Assembly: GCF_947507565.1 (NCBI RefSeq)
Contig: NC_089192.1
Location: forward strand, 1,608,690-1,672,689
Direction: 5' to 3'
DNA: 64,000 nt
Source: Oscarella lobularis
Taxonomy: Eukaryota; Porifera; Homoscleromorpha; Homosclerophorida; Oscarellidae
The position numbers were made by a program, and so were the translations under genes. How positions within the stretch are numbered: the stretch's first letter is position 1; every line of letters starts with the position of its first letter. The notes under the pieces were generated by a model. The model was not told the origin of the DNA. It saw only the letters and a program-made list of their open reading frames with translations, and did not search any database. Of this stretch, positions 10,632 through 21,081 are shown piece after piece.

Positions 10632-11431
10632 ATGTCGACCGAAGAATCGATTATCGAGGGCGTTCGCCAGTTTCCTTGTCTTTGGCAAGTGAAGAGCGCA
10701 ATTTATCGGGATCTGCGAGCCAAAGAGAACGCGTGGAACGTCGTTGCAACGATGGCAGAGACACCGGCCGAAGAATGTCGCCGGACGTGGCGTCGACTTC
10801 GCGACCGCTTTGTGCGCGAACTTAAAACATTCAAGGTTCGAAGAACGGGAGATCCTCCTCCTCAATCGCAGTGGCCGCTTTTTAATTTGCTGGGATTTCT
10901 CGAAGAGACAGTACGGCATAGGAGGTATCCACGTTTGCACTCTTTATTGGAGATCGTGACGATATGTCATAGGACAACTGCAAATTTTTCAACTGGCGAT
11001 TTATCGATGAACGAAAGGTGGTGGAATAAACTTAAACTTCACTGCATGTGTCTGATCTGAATGCCGTTCTTAGCGTTTCTGAAGATACAATAGAGGACGG
11101 TCAAGGCGAAGCAGAGATTGAGGAAACGGAGGCATGCGAAGAGGAAGTTCAAGCTGGAGCGGGAAGCGGAGAAAAGAGGAGAAAGGACGGGGGACAAGAC
11201 ATGGCAGAAAAGGCTTTCATGGATACATTTTCATTCCTGCGGTTTGAAGACGTATATGCAAACTCACTAGCTCGGTGTTTAGGGAGAGAAATGAAAATCT
11301 GCCAGAGGAAAGCGAATCGTCTCTTTTTTGCCAAGCACGTGGCGAAAGTCTTGGATCGGCTCCCTGCGCATAAAAGAGCTCTAGCTAAAATTAAAATAGA
11401 CCAAGTTTTAATGGATATAGAGTTTAACTAA
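10632..11431 (+). CDS. Harbinger accessory protein with MADF and BESS-like domains
   Basis: The first exon begins just after a splice acceptor (tttcattgacag, ending 10629) with ATG at 10632. It reads MSTEESIIEGVRQFPCLW, then RRTWRRLRDRFVRELK, a MADF (Myb/SANT-like) DNA-binding domain of about 90 residues. A second segment (about 11070-11431) is acidic, then reads DTFSFLRFEDVYANSLARC and RKANRLFFAKHVAKVLD, resembling a BESS interaction motif. The join is uncertain; a donor GAG/gtatcc near 10924 and acceptor ttcttag near 11070 would fit. In Harbinger elements this second protein helps bring the transposase into the nucleus and to the ends (family knowledge). No internal stop is seen in the domains. 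Confidence 0.75.
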
Positions 11432-11687
11432 ATATAGTTCATAATATTATATAAAATAACATGATAAAATATGATGAAATCTTCATCACACATTATATAC
11501 TTAAAAGTAGATATATAAAAGTAGATACTTCTTAAAATATATATTTTATTTATGTTTATTAAAAAATAGTCAGTACAATTTATCGTTTATGCTTTAGCAT
11601 GATAAATGTTTCATGTACGTAGAACGTGATCTCTTTGCCACGAAACGGATCCCTCATCGCTGGCAAAGTATCTTTTGTATAAATCTC

Positions 11688-12929
11688 TCACATCGGCGAG
11701 CTTCGAGAATGATTGGAGCCTGACCTTGCTAAGGCCACCAGTGCGTTTGCTTCAGCTGCCTCGTTTGGTCTGTCGTCGCCGTGAGTCATGACGTTTTGCG
11801 AAGGCTCATGGGTTCGTAGAAAATTATGCAATCCAACTGGAGCAAGGCATATTGACGTAGCTCTTTCTGGACTGGCAATAAACGTCCTCCTAAAAAGTCT
11901 CCATCGAGACGCCAGAATTCCAAAAGCGTTTTCAACGATCCGCCGAGCTCTGCTTAGTCTGGAAGTATATTAAGTTAGACAAATTAATTATTAATTAAGG
12001 CAATGGTGCAATGGTGCAATGGTACTTTATTACCTGTTGTTAAAAATAGACTCTTCGATAGAAAGATTTCGTCCTGGAAAAGGCCGGATTAAATTTGGTT
12101 TTAGAGGAAATGCCTCGTCGCCGACAAAGACGTAGGGAAACTTTTCTTCGCTTCGACTCTATAGCGTTCTTGGAGAAGGAAGCGCTAGTGAATTTTCTTG
12201 CAACGCAAGGCCAAACGATGACCGCCGAAATACTCCGCCGTCACTTTGTCGTCCAAAGTCTCCTACATCGACGAAAGTGAAGCAATAATTTGCGTCGACA
12301 ACGGCTAACAGAACAATCGAATGACTGCCTTTATAGTTATAAAACGATGATCCTGCATTTGACGGCGCCTGAAGGGCAACGTGCTTGCCGTCGATCGCAC
12401 CAACGCAGTTCGGAAAATTCCATTTTCGTTCGAATTCAGCTGCAATGGTTCGCCACGCGTCTTCATTTCGGAGAAATTTTACGTAGTCTACCCGAAGGGC
12501 TTCCCAAATAGCAGCGGAAGTTTCTTTTATAATTCCGCAAACTGTTGAGTGTCCCATGCGGAACTCGAATGCCATCAACGCTTGCCAGTTCCCGGTTGCC
12601 AAGTACCTGATCGTGACAATAAGGCGCTCTTGAAGTGAAATTTCAGGCCGGCGTAGAGTGGCGCTTCGCCAAGCTCGTGGGTGTGCGATGTGCGGCGCGA
12701 CTAGACGAAAGATTTCAAAAGTGACAGGAGACATCCTCAAGTAAGCGAAAAATTCTTTCTGGTCCGAAAGACGAAGTTGTCGAACCAATGCGCTTTAGGC
12801 TCCGTGAAGGGAGCGACACGAATTCCGCTGTCGCAGCCACGTGGAACGCCGGCGAAGAGATTGCCAAAGCCTCTTGAAAAGGACCCAAAGTAGGGAAAGG
12901 ACAATAATCAGCTCTTCAGTAGTGAACAT
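11688..12929 (-). pseudogene. Harbinger transposase (DDE_Tnp_4), two nonsense codons
   Basis: Minus-strand gene with ATG at 12929. Exon 1 (12929-12034) includes ALVRQLRLSDQKEFFAYLRM, ERLIVTIRYLATGNWQALMA, the first catalytic Asp in NCVGAIDGKHV, the second in VDVGDFGRQSDGGVF, and FPYVFVGDEAFPLKPN. A 75-nt intron (12033-11959, GT-AG) follows, then exon 2 (11958-11688) with RARRIVENAFGILASRWR carrying the catalytic Glu. The spliced length would be about 388 residues, normal for the family. Two in-frame stops break it: TAA at 12797-12795 near the N-terminus and TAG at 12161-12159 between the second Asp and the Glu. The rest is intact, so inactivation is recent or a base-calling matter. Confidence 0.9.
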
Positions 12930-13118
12930 CGCCGTAAAAAACGGGAGGAAGTGCAGCGGAATGTAGCTATTATTTAAAGCACGCTAAAAAATACGCAGAA
13001 CGAATAGTTACAGTGAATGATCCAACGCTACGCTAACGCAACGCAACGCAACGCTGACGCAACTCAGACGCAACTCTCGACGCAGCGAAGGCCTAGCGTC
13101 GTTACTGTGAATGCGCCT

Positions 13119-15255
13119 TTAGAGCGCCCTTCGTTTCTTATATAAGGTGCCCGTTGCATTAGAGCGTCCATTGTTTCTTATATAGGGAGCGTGTTGCATA
13201 AGAGCGCCCTTCGTTTCTTATATAAGAAGCGGGTTTCATTAGAGCCCACCGTTTCTTATAGAAGAAGCGTGTTGCATTAGAGCGCCCTTTATTTCTTATA
13301 TGAGGAGCGGGTTGCATTAGAGCGCCCATCGATTCCTATATAGGGAGCGCGTTTCATTAGAACGCCTTTCGTTTCTTATATAAGAAGCGGATTGAATTAA
13401 AGCGCCCTTCGTTTCTTATATAAGGAGCCCGTTGCATTAGAGCGCCCATCGTTTCTTACATAGGAAGCGTGTTGCATTAGAGCGCCCTTCATTTCTTATA
13501 CAAGGAGCGGGTTGAATTAGAGCGCTCTTCGTTTCTTATACAGGGAGCGCGTGTCATTAGAGCGCCTTTCGTTTCTTATATAGGGAGCGTGTTGCATTAG
13601 AGCGCCTTTCGTTTCTTATAAAGGGTGCCGGTTGCATTAGAGCTCCCATTGTTTCTGATATAAGGAGCGTGTTGCGTTAGAGCGCCCTTCGTTTCTTATA
13701 TAAAGAGCGTGTCATTAGAGCGTTTCTTATAAGGAGCGGGTTGCATTAGAGAGCCCTTCGTTTCTTATATAAGGAGCCCGTACCATTAGAGCGCCCATCG
13801 TTTCTTATATAAGAAGCGTGTTGCATTAGAGCGCCCTTCATTTCTTATACAAGGAGCGGGTTGCATTAGAGCGCCCATCGTTTCTTATATAAGGAGCGGG
13901 TTGCATTAGAGCGCCCATCGTTTCTTATATAGGGCCCTAGCGTGTTGCATTTGAGCGCCAATCGTTTCTTATATTGCATTAGAGCGCCCTTCGTTTATTA
14001 TATAAGGAGCGTTTTGCATTAGAGCGCCCATCCTTTTTATATAGGGTGCGGGTTGCATTAGAGCTCCCATCGCTTCTGATATAAGGAGCGTGTTGCGTTA
14101 GAGCGCCCTTCGTTGCTTATATAAGGAGCGTGTCATTAGAACGTTTTTCATAAGGAGCGGGTTTCATTATAGCGCCCATCGTTTCTTATATAGGGAGCGT
14201 GTTGCATTAGAGCGCCTTTCATTTCTTATATAAGGAGCGGGTTGCATTAGAGCGTGCATCGTCTCTTATATAGGGAGCGTGTTGCATTAGACCTTCGTTT
14301 ATTATATAAGGAGCGTTTTGCATTAGAGCGCCCATCGTTTCTTATATAGGGAGCCAGTTGAATTAGAGCGCCCATCCTTTCTTAAATAGGGAGCGTGTTG
14401 CATTAGAGCGCCTAACATTTCTTATATAAAGAGCGGGTTGCATTAGAGCGCCCATCTTTTCTTATATACGGAGCATGTTGCATCAGAGCGCCCTTCGTTT
14501 CTTATAAAAGCAACCTGTTGCATTAGAGCGCAGTTCGTTTCTTATATAAGGAGCGGGTTGCATTAGAGCGCCATTCGTTTCTTATATAGGGAGCCAGTTG
14601 CATTAGAGCGCCCATCGTTTCCTAAATAGGGAGCGTGTTGCATTAGAGCGCCTAACATTTCTTATATAAAGAGCGGGTTACATTAGAGCGCCCTTTGTTT
14701 CTTATATAGGGAGCGTTTTGCATTAGAGCGCCAATCGTTTCTTAAATAAGGAGCGTGTTGCATTAGTGCGCCCTTCGTTCCTTATATAAGGAGCTTGTTG
14801 CATTGGAGCGCCCACCGTTTCTTATATAGGGTGCGGTTTGTATTAGATCGTTTCTTGTATAGGGAGCTTGTTGCATTAGAGCGGCTTTGGTTTCAAATAA
14901 AGGAACGGGCTGCATTAGAGCGCCCTTCGTTTCTTGTAAAAGGAGCGGATTGCATTAAAGCGCTCTTCGTTTCTTATATAGCTTGTCTCATTAGAGCGCC
15001 TTTCGTTTCTTATATAGGGAGCGTGTTGCATTAGAATGCCTTTCGTTTCTTATATAAGGTGCGGGTTGCATTAGAGCACCCATCGTTTCTGATATAAGGA
15101 GCGTGTTGCGTTAGAGCGCCCTTCGTTCCTTATATAAGGAGCGTGTTGCATTGGAGCGCCCACCGTTTCTGATATAGGGTGCGGTTTGTATTAGAGCGCC
15201 CATCGTTTCTTGTACAGGGAGCGTGTTGCATTAGAGCGGCTTTCGTTTCTTATAA
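13119..15255. repeat. 40-bp satellite, right part of the split array (about 53 copies)
   Basis: Continuation of the 9.7-kb array after the Harbinger insertion, starting with the second TTA (13119-13121). Units vary in GCGTG/GCGGG, CCCTTCG/CCCATCG/CCTTTCG and ATAAGG/ATAGGG. Occasional deletions leave shorter units (near 13710, 13970, 14150). Higher-order repeats are visible, for example near-identical blocks around 14330-14410 and 14580-14660. The right end at about 15255 passes into non-repetitive DNA. Confidence 0.95.
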
Positions 15256-15410
15256 AGTAACAACGACAACAAACGATGGCCACTTAACACATACATTTGG
15301 GAACTAAAGGCAATTTTTCGTCAAAAATGACGTAAAGAACGCAAAAAAGTTGCTCATTAACCTTCGTCTGAACGGCGCTGATGAAAAGCTCGAGGCCGGA
15401 TTTATGTTAA
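15256..15410. other. Spacer between satellite and piggyBac
   Basis: A short AT-rich spacer with no gene. It ends in TTAA (15407-15410), the left target-site duplication of the piggyBac element. Confidence 0.6.
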
Positions 15411-15760
15411 CCCTTTGACCGCCGATATCCACTCAGGGGGGGTTTTTCACGAGCGCGCGCTAACAGATTCAGGTTTTTTCGAAGAGCGTTTTTTCTTTGG
15501 ATCTATTAACTTTGGCGTTTCTCTCGATTCGATTGTGGTCAGTGTCCTAATGCCTATCACTTCACTGTTTTTTGAGCTTCGAGCACCTTTCGTTTCGATT
15601 TTCGAGTCGCGGCACTTCTCGGCCGTGTTCCTTTTGATTGCTTGCTTTCCGCGAGCGCTTTATGTTTTCTTACTGTATGTAGATATCTTCTAAGCAGCGT
15701 TCTGAATGGAACAAATTAATTGCAGAAGTATAAAGGCGTAAAATCTTCGATTTTTCTTAG

Positions 15761-16699
15761 ATGGCTCGTTGTCGCGTTGCTATGGAGAAACTTCCGCCGT
15801 ATCGAAATGCTGTTCTATACAGAGTGTTGGATGACATCGATTATGTCATTCCAAGTTTTGAAGTTCTGCGCGTTCGTCTACATCGGTGTATTTTTGCGGT
15901 CATTCAAGACGACGGGTCAGAGGGTGAATTGATAGAGGGATTCATATGCAACTATTCGCGGTCAGATCTGGCCCAGAGTGATAGTTCCGTTGGAGAGCTG
16001 TGATATATTGGTAAATTCTACAATATCTTCTTCGTTGTGCTACAAAATAGACTTTCTCTGCAGACAACGTCTGTTATGGACTACCAATATCAAGACCCAC
16101 AGCCAAACTTCTGCGGCGACGACGTTCCCGTGATTTGGAAGTGAGAGTCTGAAAAAGAGAATTATTCAGATAGCGACGACGACGAACAGCCTGAGAACAA
16201 CGAAGACCGTATCGCGGCCATAACCCTAGACCCTTCTATCAACCGAACGGCCTCTGAAGAATCTGGAACGTCTATGCAACGAGAAGAAGAAGGCGACGCA
16301 GACGAAAACGAGGAGGAATTATCAACAGCATCGTTTAAATGCCTAGGAGCCGTCAAACAAGAGCCTCATCAAGCCGCTTTGGAACGGGCGCGCGAAATGA
16401 TTTTATCGCGAAATTAGCCCGCTGTTAAATTAGTAGAAGAACCAGATAATCGGGTCGATCCAAATGCGGTATGTTTTCACGTTAGACTAGAGAACGGTTC
16501 GTGGGAAAGAATTGGGTACGTCGCGAAGGAGTTGACGGAGTACGTTAAAAGAGCGATGCACGAAGGAGATATAAGAAATCTGTGCGTAAAATGGATTCGT
16601 TACAGATATTGGCCGGGTGGATGCGGATTTTATGCGGCAATCTCAATTACCCGCAGAGGAAGATGGGAGCATATAGTAATGCAAAAAAGTAGTTTATAG
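15761..16699 (+). CDS. HIRAN-domain protein encoded by the unclassified transposon
   Basis: A first segment (ATG 15761) encodes about 80 residues without known similarity (MARCRVAMEKLPPYRNAVLY). After a splice acceptor (ttctctgcag near 16064) a second segment begins MDYQYQDPQPNFCGDD and is highly acidic (DSDDDEQ, EEEGDADENEEE). The C-terminal 95 residues resemble a HIRAN domain: LVEEPDNRVDPNAVCFHV, then WERIGYVAKELTEYVKRA, ending at TAG 16697-16699. HIRAN domains bind DNA ends or single strands in repair helicases such as HLTF, so a role in handling transposon ends or gaps is possible (inference). In-frame TGA at 16142-16144 and TAG at 16415-16417 occur; the second could be removed by splicing (attag acceptor just before CCCGCT), the first looks like true damage. 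Confidence 0.65.
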
Positions 16700-16812
16700 G
16701 ATGGCAATTTAGATATGGTGGTGTAATACAGTTAGTTAGTTAGTTATACAGTTTGTTCGTTAGATTATTGCTATCTCTAGTATGCATTATACATACTGTA
16801 TCTCATAATGCC

Positions 16813-19800
16813 TCACAGAACGTCAGGCAGCGGAGGGAGCTGAACAGGACCTGCGTGAAACTGCTGGCGAAGAGAGGCTTTGCCACGGGTAATCATTGCC
16901 GATCTTCCAATCATTTTACGCCCAACATGCTCTCTTCTAGCAAATGACATCTTCTGAAGCCTCGATGGCCCTTCGGAAGGCTCGTCGAAGTCAGGTTCGT
17001 CGATTCCAAACCTTTTCTTGTTAGAAGTATAGTAATAGAAGGGAAGGCTCTCATCAAGCCTTTTTCCTAACTCGTGGCATGCGACTTTCCACCTATTCTG
17101 AAAATTCTTCAGCGTGCAGTCCTTTCCCAAATGCTCATGCATGATACTAAAGAAACATTCCACATCGTCAGTGGAGGATGCTCGAGGATTTTCCGGGCCG
17201 CATTGGGCGCACAGTGTGCGACGAATCTCCATGCTCTCTATATTGCAAGTGACAGCAATCAGACTTACACGACTGAATCCTAGCACATTCGTCCACGGCC
17301 TAATAAAAGAAAAAAGACAGTTTTTCAAGAATTCATCAACACATTCAATGATGTACCGTACCTTGTGACTTCTAGCGTGGAAAAGTCGTAATTGGTCGTA
17401 AACCACGGCATCAACTCATTCAAGATCATGTTCAGGAAACGGTAGTTCATCCGACAACTCTCTAGTTGCGTCAAGCCGCGTTCGTCTGCGCTACGGTGCC
17501 AGTCCGAAATCGTTACGATGTAATCTGCCTCTCTGCTGTACTCGTTCTCTCGAAGGAAGTCAGCCACCGATTGTGACAGCAGCCTCTCGGCGTCGCCTAC
17601 ATCTTGCTTTCGAATTCCTGCAAGGGCCGTATATGTAAGGAATGTATTACATGATTTCATCGCTTTGTTCAGGCACTCCATTCGTAAGTCCGATGGGCCT
17701 CCTTCACGGGTATGATTGGCTATTCTCTACATAAATATGCGTTTAAAATTTATCTATACTGCCTATGTAAATAACCTTTAGAACGTGATTGTGGTCTTCA
17801 CGAGCCAGAAAAGGTTCGCCCGTTATAACGTCGATCTCCGGAACGTAGAGACGATGTCTGAATTCAACTCCTTCGTTGTGGTATTTTGTGATCGTGGCGG
17901 TAAATTCGAGTTGTGCCAAAAGCGATCGAAGGCAGTCTTTCTCGCTTTCATTGGCAGCATTTGCGAGGATGTCTGCAACAAAGTAATCATAGCGCCAAAT
18001 ATGCTACATAACCTGGAATTAATTTACCGCCACTCCAACTGTGCACAGAATAGCCTTCAGGAATCATTTTCATACGAATCTCCCGTACCGCTGTTAGCCA
18101 AAGTCGTCCTTTGTTTAGTTCGCGTCGAATGTAGCGCAGAATTTCCTGTGTGACGTTGTCATTTTTCGTCACGGCTACCGGATTCTCGTCATTTCCTATA
18201 AACAAGCCAGATATGGCCTGCACCATTTCAATACCATTGAGAAACGTACGTGATGGCATTAACATGTTCTGCATTGTAGTCAAACTCCAACTGCTGACTT
18301 TCTTGCGAACATCTGACCGAATTTGAAAGATATGGACAGGCCGTGATTCACCCCTCGTGAACGGAGAGAATTAAATTCTCCGTCCGTAACGAAGCCTATT
18401 GGAAATAAAAGTCTACTTTTTTATACATTTCCGATGTGCATTACCTCTAACTTTCATATTTCGTTCCACCATAGCACGCTTAATTCCGTTGGTTAGATCT
18501 CTAACTGTAGCATCGGTCATTCCTCTACAAGAAACTAGTTGGACCGGCGTAGCATAAGGCTTCTTGCTTCGTTCCTCTGGACTTATCATAAACACCATTG
18601 CGTGCGTCGCTGGAACTCTGACGAGACGTGTTATTCCTTCCAGAAGTGCCGGACCCTCCTCACGAATCTACGCAGTATTAACTCTGCTGCATGGTACATT
18701 TTAACAAAATTTTCACGGTCACCGTTGCGATAGTAGAAAATATATCACGGAAGTCTTCTTCGTCGGATGCTTGTATTATCAACAGACTACTTTTGATTTT
18801 CTCGTTGTCGTCGATTGCCGTTTTCAAATCATGAATTTCCCAGAGAAGAGGCAGACGTTTTTTGTCGCTGGAGCTCTTGCTTTTGCGCAGGGACTTCTGT
18901 TTGTCTTCAAGTTCTAAAAAAATGATGGTAATAATTAATGGCTAAATGAAAGGAACTATTCTTGACTCTTTTGAAGACGTTGTTTGTATGCGCTCAGTTT
19001 TGATAGAATGTAGCCAGCATCGCCAGTCAATGCTTCATGACTGTCCTCCTTTCCAAGATTTACCATCTTCTTTTTCAATGTCGTGTATATTTCCTTCTCC
19101 GCCTCCAAACTCCTGTCGTTCAAGTCAACATCACCCGACCATTCTCCCTTTACAGATTCCTGCACGCCAGCCAGTATGTCGCAGGCGTCGGCTTTGATCC
19201 AATAGTGGGAATCTGGGAGCGATTTCTGCGCGTCATCAAGTGCTGCCGTCTTCAAAAATAAGTCGCTAATTATAGAGTAAGTTTATGTGACGCTGCATGC
19301 CCTACCTGTACTGCAGACGACTTGTTATATTTGCCTTCAGAGAAGTTACGGTAAATTTTGCTGAGAGAAGGCGCGGCAACGTTTATCTTAGCCTGCAGAA
19401 CAGTGGTTAATCCATTCGAATAATGGCGTTGGTACGATCAAGTAGTCATGCATACTCGACACGGCGTCATCAGTAGGGGAGGTATAGATGACCACCCAGG
19501 ACCTCGATGAAGATTGAACCACCTATTGCCGAAGCTATGGTACATGGTATCTGCCCAAGACAGGTAGTCTGGTGGACACTGAGGAATCTTAAATTTAGAC
19601 AACATAATTATCTCAAATTTGAAACTCTATGCAAGAACAAACCGTGTTGCGGTGCGAGGAATTGAAAAAGAGTATCTGATATTCTATCAGACCCGTTGGC
19701 ATGCGATCTAATGGCAATCTTGTTTCATTTCCTTGACTGGTCTCAACGCCAATGCAGCGTGCCAGTCCTGCAATCATGTTAGTTCGTCCTAAACACGGGC

Positions 19801-20579
19801 ATGTACTTTGACGAAAGTAATAAGTAATAGCATTTACCTGCGTTCTGAAGGTTTTTCATTCCGTTCAATGAGTCCTCGATGAAGCCACTACACTCTTGGT
19901 GGATTCCCTTATCCTGGCACAGCAAAGAAAATGCCCTATTCATAAATTGTATCTGCCAATTGCAACCCTTTGCTAATGCTTTGCAGGAAAAGATACACTC
20001 ACTAAACCTTTTCTCGTGACGACAAAGTGCCAAAGAGGAAATCGATGTCAGCAATGACACTGTCTGTTTGAACACCCGTCGAAATTTCTTGCCTCTCCGT
20101 TTGCGTTGCACGTGAATGATTTTCGACAACCGCCGTCTCCAAAGAGAGGTAAGCGTCCATTGCGCTGTTATGGCGAAATCTATATTTTTTCATGATTCGA
20201 ACTCGACACGATGCAGCTGGTCGCATAATTATGGTATGACGATAGTATGACCCATTGATGTTCTTGCTATACCTGTACGAGGAAATCCCGTCTCCGCCGT
20301 CAATTTTGCAGCAGCGTCGATCCAAACCGCCAATCCGCCCGCGTCTCGCGGCCACCGCTCGTTTTCGCTCGAAATTATTTTAAGCAAGGCCATGTCCTCT
20401 TCTTCCGACCAGCGTGCTCTTAATGGCTCGAAAAGTGATTTTCGCGCTCGTGGACTCGCAGGTGGTGCCGCCGGTTCATGCTGATCGGCTCTAGCGGACT
20501 TCGACGTGGGGGTATGGCCCGTTGGAGACCACAGAGGCAACGATCTCTTCAAGGAATCGCCGGCTTTCGAGCTGTCCAT
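16813..20579 (-). CDS. Multi-exon transposase-like gene: Myb/SANT plus putative RNase H-like core
   Basis: Exon 1 (20579-20273, ATG MDSSKAGDSL) has a Myb/SANT-like domain (RARWSEEEDMALLKIISS, AVWIDAAAKL) that joins in frame to exon 2 (20216-20008: AASCRVRIMKKY, then GVQTDS). Later exons read DKGIHQECSGFIEDS, GLIEYQILFFNSSHRN, WFNLHRGPGWSS, HYWIKADACDILAGVQ with GEWSGDVDLNDRS (about 19200-19100), MVQAISGLFIGNDENP, ISDWHRSADERGLTQLE and finally NPRASSTDDVECFFSIMHEH with DESLPFYYYTSNKKRF (near 17190-17000). The stop is at 16813. The STDDVE block resembles the Glu-bearing end of DDE transposases, and the KADAC and GDVD acids are candidate Asp residues; this assignment is inference. Similar hypothetical proteins occur in cnidarians. 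Splice phases checked across the first four exons are consistent, and I saw no certain stop within the recognised exons. Confidence 0.7.
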
Positions 20580-21081
20580 TCTAATGACGATTTTATTCAA
20601 TGAACGACAAATTGGACTAAAATGTTCCATGCAGCTAAAGAAAAGTCAATCATTATAAAAAACATTTAGCCTACATGTTGAACGAAAATCCGTCCTTCGA
20701 GGGAAGAACAGACGCGAGAGTGAAGGACGCGCGATCTCGAAATTTGCAAACAATTCAGACCGCGCAGCTAAAATTTCGATTGAATACCATGAAAGAAGAC
20801 AACCTGTCCTTCGAATGCTTCGATAAAATGCCGTTTTATCGATTTTTCAAGACGTATCGAAGACCTTAGCGCGCGCTCGTGAAAAATCCCCCTGATATCC
20901 ACTTGTGTGGAGAATAACGCGCGCTAAAAATACACTTATCCACAGCGTCGCAGTGGGTCGCAGAGCATTCGCGCAGTAGTAGGGTTATACGCGTAGTCCT
21001 TGCGTACATCTACGCGCTAAGTGCGCAGCGTTTCTAGAGAGGTTGCTATGGTCTTCGTGGGATGACGTAACAGCATCCACG

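Larger units (their letters stand above)
10370..13118. mobile_element. PIF/Harbinger DNA transposon, complete ends
   Basis: The 2,749-bp element has terminal inverted repeats beginning AGGCGCATTCACAGTAACGA on the left and the same on the right (reverse complement). The match runs on through CGCTAGGCC with few differences into subterminal CGTTGCG-rich sequence. It is flanked by TTA at 10367-10369 and 13119-13121, the 3-bp TWA duplication typical of this superfamily. Removing it and one TTA restores the satellite unit GCATTAGAGCGCC exactly. It carries the two expected genes, a Myb/MADF-like protein and a DDE transposase, in convergent orientation, separated by an AT-rich region (11432-11640) likely to hold both polyadenylation signals. 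Confidence 0.95.
15434..20894. mobile_element. Unclassified 5.46-kb DNA transposon, 9-bp target duplication
   Basis: Inverted ends start CAGGGGG, then TTTTTCACGAGCGCGCGC and TAA (left 15434-15472; right mirror ending 20894). They match over about 29 bp apart from a 2-bp versus 1-bp difference after the G run. The 9-bp sequence ATATCCACT lies on both sides (15425-15433 and 20895-20903), a target-site duplication within the left end of piggyBac. Inside are two genes facing each other: a HIRAN-domain gene (plus) and a long multi-exon gene with Myb/SANT and RNase H-like features (minus). The protein signature, 9-bp duplication and HIRAN partner do not match any superfamily I can name with confidence. 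Confidence 0.88.

Noticed and set aside
9710-15255. Long chains of ORFs within the 40-bp arrays (for example 14795-15034)
   Set aside because: They arise from repeat periodicity, use no consistent frame and show no protein similarity.
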